DNA from: Candidatus Kaiserbacteria bacterium
GTDB lineage: Bacteria; Patescibacteriota; Minisyncoccia; Phycocordibacterales; UBA12088
Length of the DNA stretch: 17,116 nucleotides
Assembly: GCA_003561715.1 (NCBI GenBank)
Contig: PWVU01000132.1
Location: 1-17,116, forward strand
Direction of reading: 5' to 3'
Part shown: one piece after another, positions 15,001 to 17,116 of the stretch
Layout: each line of letters starts with the position of its first letter
How positions within the stretch are numbered: the stretch's first letter is position 1
Program-made: the position numbers and the translations under genes
The notes under the pieces: generated by a model
What the model was told of the DNA's origin: nothing
Seen by the model: only the letters and a program-made list of their open reading frames with translations
The model's database searches: none

Positions 15001-17116
15001 CGGTCGGATCCGGCCTCGACGCCGATCCACATAGGGAATGGCTGCGTATCGATACTGCTATACGACTGTGTTGTACCTTGTACCTCACCGTCAACGTACA
15101 TACGCCAGGTCGAACCATCACCGGTTACCGCGAGATGCACCCACTGCCCGGTCGCTGAAAGCGCATCACTGAAAATAGTGGGGGTGCCCGGTGAAGCCCG
15201 AAAGCGCCACCGTTCATCCCAGTGTACCAACCACCAATTTCGATCCGTGTGACTTGCTGATTGCTTGTTGGTGATCGTGCGAATGTTACCGGTCCCGCTT
15301 GAAAGCGCGTTAAGGTTTGCCCATGCTTCAACCGTGATCTGGCTGGAAATGTCCAACGAGCTGTCATGCGGCACACGCACACGCCGTTGTTGTGAGGGCG
15401 TGCCAAAGTCTTGCGCATCACCAAGTTGACCTGCAACCGTTTGTGGCAGACCGTTCTCGTAGACGCCGTCATTACCGGTACCGGAAGAATCAACGGAAGA
15501 CGTGGTGCCCTCCAAGTGATGCACCGCAACAAAATTATCATCCCACACCGCATTGCGACCATTTGCCGCGGTTGCGGCTGGTTCGGTCCCGCTTGGATTG
15601 CCGTAGTAGAGGTAGAACGTCGTATCACTCGAAGGAGAAAGCGAAGGCGCCCTGAAGTGCAGCTCACCGGTACTACTGCCTGTGTTAATGAAAACGACTT
15701 CTCGCGGCACCTCAGTCTCCCCGTCTGATGTCGTCACGCGCATGTCACCGCCGTCGGTGCGAACCTCGTCAAAGAACGCCGGATCAAGATCACTCAAGTT
15801 AACGTACACCGGGAAGTCGGTCAGTGTTGCATCAACCTGAGACGATTGTATGGTCAGCTCAATACGATGTCCCCAGTCTTCATCAAACCAATCCGAAGGA
15901 AAGATAGGTGCGCCAACCATCGGATTTTCAAAGCCGCGCCACGCAGCCGAGGAGCCGACCGCACCCACATCTTGCCAGTCAAGAGCAAGAGTGCACTGCT
16001 CACCGACACCTTGCGCAAACTGCAGTTTAAATGAATCCTCTCCTGCCGTTGATGTGGCTACGGTATTAAGGGACATACGCAAGCGCAATACATCACCGAG
16101 CGCAACCGCCTCTTCGTCACCAATGGGTTCATTTTCTGCAAGGTTTTCGGGGCCGGGTGGCCACGGACTGACCGGCGTAACCCCATCGACATTGACGTAC
16201 CAGCGGTAGTGGTTTTGAGTATATATGTTCTGCGGTTTTTTGCGCCACAAAAAGAGCAGCGCATCTTCATCCGCTATCGCCGTACCGCCTCCCGCTTCTT
16301 GTTGTGTATACACCTCAATGACATCACCTTCGACTAGATTGCGAAAGAAGTAGACCAGCGAACCACTCGCCTCGTTGTGGTCGTCATCATTGCGAATGTA
16401 GTGCGTGGCGGTATAGGCGCCCTGCACCGGCGTGCCGTTGATGTGCACGGTGATCTCCTGATTATTGCGTGTACTTCCTGAGGTAACTGAACTATTGAAT
16501 ACCAAGGTGTAATCACCATCTCGCTCAACCGTCACCTCATGCCCATCCGTGGTGGTTGAGTGACTGAACGTATCGGTGTCAATAAAGACTTGCTCATCAA
16601 AACGCAGTGCTTGTGCCGGAGAGACATTCCAATCGGTGCCACCGGTTGGTTGGGTCGCACGCAAAAGCAACGTATCTTCCATCGGCACCCGCTGAATGTA
16701 TATGCTCGCAACAGAGCCACCGACGGTCACCGTGCCCGAGTTCGCCACTTCTGCGACATCTATAGACAAAATCTGATCACTGTCCGTCGTTTCGACTACA
16801 CCTGACCAATGCGCAGAAGACATAATGTCGCCGCCTGAATTGCGGATGTACCCTTGCTGGAAATGTCCGCCGGGAACAACTGCGCCATCAAGCAACACGC
16901 GCCCGCGCACATTCGCACGCTGGACTGTCGACTCAAGTGGAATATTCACGTACACCAAGTATCGTCCCGGATCGTTAATTGTAATTTCGTCAGACGATGC
17001 GCTGTCGGAATGCTCATACCCTACATCGACCCTTCCCTGATCCCAAAGTACGGTCTCCGGGGTTGAAGGATTGAAGTTCGTGCCCCCACTGGTCTCGGTT
17101 GCCGTTGCCGAGAAGA
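1..17116 (-). CDS. Giant multidomain DUF2341/LamG surface protein, internal fragment (both ends outside the window)
   Basis: The minus-strand frame whose codons occupy positions 3k to 3k+2 is open across the whole window, giving 5,704 full codons. Phase checks at about 1.8, 4.0, 5.1, 7.3, 9.0, 11.5, 14.2 and 17.1 kb all give sensible protein in the same frame, so there is no net frameshift. The translation is made only of beta-rich extracellular modules: C1q-like jelly rolls, DUF2341, LamG, FN3-like, discoidin-like, Ig-like and beta-solenoid repeats. It is rich in Thr/Ser/Gly/Asp, poor in Lys, and its few cysteines are mostly paired, which suits a secreted protein. No catalytic domain was recognised. 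The signal peptide, start, stop and any membrane or cell-wall anchor must lie outside the window. The likely role is cell-surface adhesion or glycan recognition, inferred from domain content only. The family resembles very large proteins of Patescibacteria. Confidence 0.96.
3..74 (-). other. Domain X copy 2, resumption at the window edge
   Basis: Reads 'SFTVSTPQAGGGASWLADQ' and then 'NMNL', where the window ends. The 'SWLADQNMNL' piece corresponds to the segment that follows the first strand in domain X copy 1. The rest of the domain would lie beyond base 1 on the minus strand. Confidence 0.4.
75..641 (-). other. Concanavalin A-like domain of cassette 5 (divergent, not LamG_3 type)
   Basis: Begins 'YADDFEGNTLAGYSG' and contains 'EPCVLFAVQGAG', 'YAVCLDQFPASIV', 'TGWYEVEVDWLGNGDINVAVYDD' in overlapping segments, and 'GHGFSFWFQHGGWDFVSVR'. 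The 'W-Y-E-V-E-V-D-W ... V-A-V-Y-D' strands and the final 'W-D-F-V-S-V-R' resemble concanavalin-like jelly rolls of the DUF1080 kind. It takes the position that LamG holds in the other cassettes. Two cysteines could pair. The exact family is uncertain. Confidence 0.55.
642..962 (-). other. DUF2341 domain, cassette 5 (divergent; about residues 5385-5491)
   Basis: Opens 'WFDDDWGLRKRVTIL', with 'DQPVRIELTY', 'LRFTDASGTTTIPYYFEE', 'AVVWVQVPFVPG' and 'VYVYYDNAFV', where the usual YYGN is YYDN. It is shorter than the other four (about 107 residues against 123-127) and more diverged. Confidence 0.75.
963..1034 (-). other. Domain X copy 2, first strand
   Basis: Reads 'CLEVSQQHFRFRADNGGEG', matching the first strand of domain X copy 1 ('NIYTQNHYRWYVNVDG'). 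After only about 20 residues it is interrupted by DUF2341 cassette 5. It appears to resume at 3-74 with 'GGGASWLADQNMNL', which matches the segment 'TPVSPWPPGPENLAENEPI' of copy 1. Confidence 0.5.
1035..2052 (-). repeat. Solenoid block R, copy 3 (variant end)
   Basis: Same order as copies 1 and 2: 'FIATTTGYTV', 'TTLEVSGVFNNL', 'QVRMWNSSA', 'SLYSQDHGG', 'DHWSYATDFDG', 'FSLGSVATGTNVT'. Its end differs: the Asp-rich 'FDNDP-x-GDPG' loop is replaced by 'FDIDGTDDCGAIRWPDS' with a Cys, and a second Cys follows in 'STCLEV'. It is followed by domain X instead of an Ig-like domain. Confidence 0.63.
2053..3029 (-). repeat. Beta-solenoid block S3 with 70-80-residue repeat units
   Basis: After the 'FAPGG' lead-in shared with S2, it contains about three regular units of the S1 type: L-x-F-T ... 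L-x-F-D-G-A-G-x-W ... A-T-(T/S)-x-G-x-(L/V)-x-I-x-x-G-(T/S)-V-T ... (V/I)-(G/A)-x-S. Examples are 'TLEFDGAGAWMMTDSAATT', 'SLRIEEGTVTLPTQSLSVG' and 'SVRIEQGSVTAPSEVLAIAG'. No cassette interrupts this block, so its units show what the interrupted unit in S1 should look like. Confidence 0.68.
3030..3341 (-). other. Ig-like (carboxypeptidase-regulatory-like) domain 3
   Basis: Intact copy: 'ITVAGRVYSDEGVTV', 'GLCDDTTNVVRVVVAGV', 'TSCASADGAYSIQNI', 'SAGDTITVYLAT', 'AANVTRAPVTNI', 'MIVRHEDTDPM'. The Cys pair and the 'IVRHED' ending are shared with domain 2. Confidence 0.7.
3342..4359 (-). repeat. Solenoid block R, copy 2
   Basis: Matches copy 1 in order: 'FNASSTG', 'GVTLAVGGIFENA', 'KVRMWGSSA', 'FLYSKDHAG', 'DHWSYETDFDG', 'VYFAENASAYY', 'FATSTGITSGFNVT', 'FGNYAGEAFDNDPDGDPG' and 'YIVWDDSD'. 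It keeps the Asp-rich loop. The distance from the start of copy 1 is about 2,375 bases. Confidence 0.65.
4360..5414 (-). repeat. Beta-solenoid block S2 (about residues 3901-4252)
   Basis: Begins 'YDGNDDSDIPFTVSGG', 'YVWDTKTFAPGG', matching the start of block S3 ('YEQSNDANIPFTATIG', 'IVWNGKTFAPGG'). It continues with irregular solenoid turns such as 'TGTLTGNGSIAMTGGTV' and ends by running into block R copy 2. The turns are shorter and less regular than the 70-80-residue units of S1 and S3. 'LTGNGSI-x-MTGGTV' is typical of autotransporter-like beta-helices. Confidence 0.65.
5415..5720 (-). other. Ig-like (carboxypeptidase-regulatory-like) domain 2
   Basis: Intact copy: 'ITVSGVVYDDLGTTP', 'AACPATVRVVVDDV', 'TSCAAGTGEYTIEDV', 'SGDVPMIAYLD', 'ATVSRTPTGDVSGFDIY', 'TIVRHEDVAP'. 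Two cysteines about 18 residues apart probably pair. Domains of this kind act as spacers between repeat regions. This copy serves as the reference for recognising the split copy at 10482-10601 plus 9258-9428. Confidence 0.7.
5721..6734 (-). repeat. Solenoid block R, copy 1 (about residues 3461-3798)
   Basis: First of three copies of a block of about 338 residues. In order: 'FNATTTG', 'GVRIAVSGTFVNN', 'HIRMWNASA', 'SLYSQDHA', 'DHWSWATDFDG', 'VYLADDATARY', 'TATSTIDRQ', 'FATSSGIASGFNVT', 'YGNYAGEAFDNDPGGDPG' and 'FIRWDDS'. The strand-rich pattern suggests a beta-helix or stacked beta domain. The Asp-rich loop near the end resembles calcium-binding loops (inference). It is followed by Ig-like domain 2. 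I do not know a named family for the block. Confidence 0.65.
6735..6908 (-). repeat. Beta-solenoid block S1, resumption after cassette 4
   Basis: After a short linker the solenoid pattern resumes as 'NATVERHVVIEGGEVVFP', 'LFVGGSFSNEDG', which matches the second half of the earlier units ('AGRDVTIENGTVTFP', 'FSIGGSF'). The next unit then begins with 'FDANGGTVHFNATTTG' at 6746. The unit is thus in register across the cassette. Confidence 0.65.
6909..7508 (-). other. LamG/concanavalin A-like domain, cassette 4 (about residues 3203-3402)
   Basis: Shares with cassette 1 'VDSSGTGN-x-G', 'ITVEAWA', 'RNWWLVHW', 'GQWVHLAVTGDGST', 'RMYVDG', 'SYSSI-x-TQ' and 'FDGLIDEVRISN'. By eye, roughly two thirds of residues are identical over the LamG core. 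The DNA is also close: the stretch starting at 6961 and the one starting at 14959 differ at only a few positions over about 30 bases. Confidence 0.88.
7509..7889 (-). other. DUF2341 domain, cassette 4 (about residues 3076-3202)
   Basis: Opens 'WFDTDWSRRVPLVI', then 'LTDFPVYIDL', 'STSLFSLARSDGGDIRI', 'VPREMVSF', 'FYLYYGNPD' and 'VAVHHLAS'. It is very close to cassette 1 in sequence and length. It interrupts the third repeat unit of solenoid block S1. Confidence 0.87.
7890..9257 (-). repeat. Beta-solenoid block S1, first part, with 70-80-residue repeat units
   Basis: After a lead-in with a disulfide-like pair ('DVCGQGSCTEA'), the block settles into repeats with the consensus F-x-x-N-x-G-T-V-x-F-x-(A/S)-T ... 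F-Y-x-(M/L)-x-F-(D/N)-G ... G-T-V-x-x-P ... G-x-F. Unit starts are at 8489, 8249 and 8018. The third unit is cut at 7890, where cassette 4 begins. Thr/Ser/Gly/Asn-rich short strands with regular GTV turns indicate a right-handed beta-helix of the filamentous-haemagglutinin or autotransporter kind, probably a stalk. The fold is inference. Confidence 0.7.
9258..9428 (-). other. Ig-like domain 1, C-terminal half (about residues 2563-2619)
   Basis: Reads 'GSVSGWTIPNVTVVPGD', 'VVHVFLTDR', 'AVAVTKYAGG'. It aligns by eye with 'GEYTIEDVAYSGD', 'PMIAYLDTN', 'GATVSRTPTG' of the intact Ig-like domain at 5415-5720. It therefore completes the half domain at 10482-10601, with cassette 3 between the two halves. 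Confidence 0.55.
9477..10097 (-). other. LamG/concanavalin A-like domain, cassette 3 (about residues 2340-2546)
   Basis: LamG_3 landmarks are 'DDSTGNSNDGTF', 'QEFDGLTDYVAIP', 'DFTIEGWFN', 'TWYHVVATFN', 'WVLYQDGVEI', and 'FFNGVVDEVRFS' followed by 'RSAAWVSA'. It has normal length (about 207 residues) and all the landmarks of the family. Confidence 0.88.
10098..10466 (-). other. DUF2341 domain, cassette 3 (about residues 2217-2339)
   Basis: Opens 'DWYDELWQYRKTITI', then 'LTDFPVLVSI', 'DILFTSDNGTTKLDHEIE', 'LIAWVRVPTVS' and 'IFLYYGNPS', ending at 'LAVWHLRQD'. This is the most canonical DUF2341 in the window. It is flanked on both sides by parts of one Ig-like domain. Confidence 0.88.
10482..10601 (-). 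other. Ig-like (carboxypeptidase-regulatory-like) domain 1, N-terminal half (about residues 2171-2211)
   Basis: Reads 'ISVSGVAFEYDQ' ... 'TVAIAVNGV' ... 'TGEIGS', matching the start of the intact Ig-like domains at 5415-5720 ('ITVSGVVYDD' ... 'TVRVVVDDV' ... 'TGEYTIEDV') and 3030-3341. The rest of the domain is missing here and resumes after DUF2341-LamG cassette 3. Confidence 0.6.
10605..10914 (-). other. Discoidin/galactose-binding-like module 2 (about residues 2068-2170)
   Basis: Second copy of the module at 12768-13068, with 'QAWGRVYWSD', 'IIYRVLYQTAGGG', 'IPDGALPGN', 'GVLRIQATL' and 'CPSLQDWTVEWSEG'. It carries two cysteines in 'VCDGGDCPS' that the first copy lacks. It leads directly into the first half of an Ig-like domain. 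Confidence 0.5.
10932..11378 (-). other. Jelly-roll repeat B3 (C1q/TNF-like), about residues 1913-2061
   Basis: Contains 'TSSVFTHSVSSD', 'DGSYLFFSALWVEE', 'GGGLLPFGQTSGYGRNSGG' and 'DYIEALVRAIGASG', ending 'GTWLESWV'. The 'LPFG...GY.R' element is shared closely with B1. It is followed by the second discoidin-like module. Confidence 0.6.
11379..11861 (-). other. Jelly-roll repeat B2 (C1q/TNF-like), about residues 1752-1912
   Basis: Contains 'DTDAYSHSSGSG', 'PGTYLVFANTYGS', 'NQRLTLDGSPVSG', 'YTSVYLRGQ', 'LRVELNRG' and the closing 'LTVVRLP'. It is the longest of the B repeats because of an extended N-terminal strand region. Confidence 0.6.
11862..12255 (-). other. Jelly-roll repeat B1 (C1q/TNF-like), about residues 1621-1751
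   Basis: First repeat of the second jelly-roll cluster. It has 'AGHYAVFYGSRFSS', 'THLRLGDVDLPFG', 'WSQGYIRRGSG' and 'ELRLRSFR', closing with 'IQMVRLD'. It matches the A1/A2 skeleton described above, so the two clusters share an ancestor. Confidence 0.6.
12393..12759 (-). other. Fibronectin type III-like domain 2 (about residues 1453-1574)
   Basis: Paralogue of the FN3-like domain at 13188-13560: 'TSTPTFTFETIDPNDG', 'LIYQLEWSTD', 'PFNSGDRISFTV', 'YWWRVRARDPGG', 'YSEWSERYSV'. Both are followed by the same kind of linker, 'T-W-x-Q-x-T-x-E-Q-F-x-T', which supports duplication of a larger FN3-linker unit. Confidence 0.77.
12768..13068 (-). other. Discoidin/galactose-binding-like module 1 (about residues 1350-1449)
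   Basis: Contains 'NAWGEIMWTDN', 'IRYVVEYLEGG', 'VPNSALLGN', 'YQTLRVRAEF', 'SPSLADIRVVWG'. A second copy with the same order lies at 10605-10914 ('IPDGALPGN', 'YGVLRIQATL', 'CPSLQDWTVEW'). The layout suggests a jelly-roll ligand-binding module of discoidin type. The repetition is seen directly; the fold is inference. Confidence 0.5.
13188..13560 (-). other. Fibronectin type III-like domain 1 (about residues 1185-1309)
   Basis: Shows 'TTTPAFDFRSFDPQ', 'LHYQIQIASS', 'YWWRVRARDPGG' and 'WSESESFTV'. The W-x-V-R-A-x-D core strand and the W-S-x-S-x-F-T-V ending are typical of FN3 or FN3-like beta-sandwiches, which act as spacers. A paralogue at 12393-12759 has the same order and the same 'YWWRVRARDPGG' motif. 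Confidence 0.75.
13563..13797 (-). other. Domain X copy 1, C-terminal half (about residues 1106-1184)
   Basis: Contains 'LPVLLLSESDV', 'YEEQNPSATTT', 'GEWDWVLQNNDA' and 'GALYCFRMVLEDG', then 'FIPQLVTTG'. I recall these segments as the C-terminal half of the same domain whose N-terminal half lies at 15891-16227. The Cys at 13629-13631 has no partner nearby and is 788 residues from the lone Cys of the first half. The two DUF2341-LamG cassettes therefore look inserted inside this domain. Confidence 0.55.
13845..14468 (-). other. LamG/concanavalin A-like domain, cassette 2 (about residues 883-1090)
   Basis: LamG landmarks are 'IDSSPEGNDG', 'WYHYTITFDG', 'ARAYINGAQV', and 'DGDVDEIRMA' followed by 'RSAAWIAA'. 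It contains two cysteines ('TCGS' and 'TSCNG') that could form an internal disulfide, which the LamG of cassette 1 lacks. At about 207 residues it is somewhat longer than its neighbours. Confidence 0.83.
14469..14840 (-). other. DUF2341 domain, cassette 2 (about residues 759-882)
   Basis: Starts 'NWYDSAWSSRAPITI', with 'LTDFPLYIDL', 'TGELHFKAPSLS' and 'FFIYWGNAS' (a Y-W-G-N variant of the usual YYGN), and ends near 'LVQHLQED'. A linker of about 25 residues separates it from the LamG of cassette 1, making a tandem pair of cassettes. It is more diverged from cassette 1 than cassette 4 is. Confidence 0.83.
14916..15509 (-). other. LamG/concanavalin A-like domain, cassette 1 (about residues 536-733)
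   Basis: Typical LamG_3-type landmarks are visible: 'VDSSGTGNDG' at the start, 'ITVEAWANL', 'WVHLAVTGDGSTWRMYVDG' and the closing 'FDGLIDEVRIS' followed by 'RSGAWIAA'. At about 195 residues it is the normal length for the family. Such jelly rolls bind sugars or serve as spacers. It is a close relative of the LamG at 6909-7508, also at DNA level. Confidence 0.87.
15510..15890 (-). other. DUF2341 domain, cassette 1 (about residues 409-535)
   Basis: The domain opens with 'WFDEDWGHRIELTI', continues with 'LTDFPVYVNL' and reaches 'FYLYYGNPS', the hallmark series of DUF2341 (W-x4-W-x2-R, L-x-D-F-P-V, Y-Y-G-N). It ends near 'VAVHHLEG', where the LamG domain starts. DUF2341 is a beta-rich domain of unknown function that often precedes LamG domains in bacterial surface proteins. 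It starts right after the first half of domain X. Confidence 0.85.
15891..16227 (-). other. Domain X copy 1, N-terminal half (about residues 296-408)
   Basis: This stretch begins 'QNHYRWYVNVDG', followed by 'LGDVLRLRMSLN', 'KLQFAQGVGEQC', 'LDWQDVG' and 'AAWRGFENP'. I recognise this series from Parcubacteria-type giant proteins, where it forms the first part of a beta-sandwich domain with no name known to me. The expected second part ('LLLSESDV', 'YEEQNPS', 'LYCFRM') is not adjacent. It appears about 2.1 kb further on, at 13563-13797, after two DUF2341-LamG cassettes. The Cys at 15993-15995 is unpaired in this half and could bond with the Cys at 13629-13631 in the other half. The family memory is recalled, not searched. 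Confidence 0.6.
16245..16679 (-). other. Jelly-roll repeat A2 (C1q/TNF-like), about residues 146-290
   Basis: Second repeat of the type described for A1. It shows 'DTDTFSHS', then 'GDYTLVFNS', 'I-T-V-H-I-N-G', 'THYIRNDDD' and the closing strand 'DALLFLWRKKP'. It is directly followed by the first strand of domain X. Lettering A1/A2 versus B1-B3 reflects two separate clusters about 4 kb apart. Confidence 0.6.
16680..17046 (-). other. Jelly-roll repeat A1 (C1q/TNF-like), about residues 24-145
   Basis: First of five related repeats in the window. Recognisable elements in order are a 'Y-E-H-S' strand, 'GRYLVYVN', an Arg-containing 'R-V-L-L-D-G' strand, 'QQGYIRNSGG', and a closing 'S-I-Y-I-Q-R-V-P' strand. 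The same skeleton (H-S, G-x-Y-L-V-F, L-D-G, G-Y-x-R) recurs in A2 and B1-B3. The pattern and length (about 120-160 residues) suggest a C1q/TNF-type jelly-roll beta-sandwich, usually a binding or trimerising head. The fold assignment is inference; the repetition is seen directly. Confidence 0.6.

Noticed and set aside
1..17116. Possible frameshifted or fragmented set of several genes
   Set aside because: Repeated phase checks give the same frame throughout, domains follow one another without stops, and solenoid and cassette repeats stay in register.
1..17116. Possible recoded stop codons or an alternative genetic code
   Set aside because: I met no in-phase TGA, TAA or TAG, and Trp positions in the DUF2341 and LamG motifs are encoded by TGG, so the standard bacterial code suffices.

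Overview
The whole 17,116-base window lies inside one open reading frame on the minus strand. Reading codons that occupy plus-strand positions 3k to 3k+2, I can translate from base 17114 down to base 3 (5,704 complete codons) without meeting a stop. Neither the start codon nor the stop codon is inside the window. There is no intergenic space, and I see no RNA gene, mobile element, promoter, terminator or CRISPR array. Numerous shorter open frames on both strands are shadows of this giant gene.

The encoded protein is a modular, extracellular-looking protein rich in Thr, Ser, Gly, Asp and Ala. It has few lysines, and its rare cysteines mostly come in pairs. I see only binding and structural modules and no recognisable enzyme. 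In this window residue 1 is the codon 17112-17114. From N- to C-terminus (high to low coordinate) the order is: two C1q/TNF-like jelly-roll repeats; the first half of a beta-sandwich domain ('domain X'); two DUF2341+LamG cassettes; the second half of domain X; FN3-like; discoidin-like; FN3-like; three more jelly-roll repeats; discoidin-like; the first half of a carboxypeptidase-regulatory-like Ig domain; DUF2341+LamG cassette 3; the second half of that Ig domain; beta-solenoid repeats interrupted by cassette 4; then a 2.3-2.4 kb super-repeat (solenoid block R, Ig domain, solenoid block S) in about two and a half copies. The window ends in a second domain X interrupted by cassette 5.

The most striking observation is that all five DUF2341+lectin-like cassettes appear to sit inside other domains, at four sites: domain X copy 1 (two in tandem), an Ig domain, a beta-solenoid repeat unit, and domain X copy 2. 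The host domain resumes in register after each cassette. Cassettes 1 and 4 are close copies even at DNA level but sit in different hosts. This looks like a stalk or shell of solenoid and Ig modules that has been decorated with lectin-like side modules by domain insertion.

The domain mix (DUF2341, LamG, 70-80-residue Thr-rich solenoid units, YYGNP motifs) and the moderate GC content resemble giant surface proteins that I recall from Patescibacteria (CPR), particularly Parcubacteria-type lineages. Omnitrophota and other lineages with giant genes are alternatives. This taxonomic view rests on recalled family resemblance, not on a search. The likely role is cell-surface adhesion or recognition (host cell, polysaccharide or biofilm), but this is inference.
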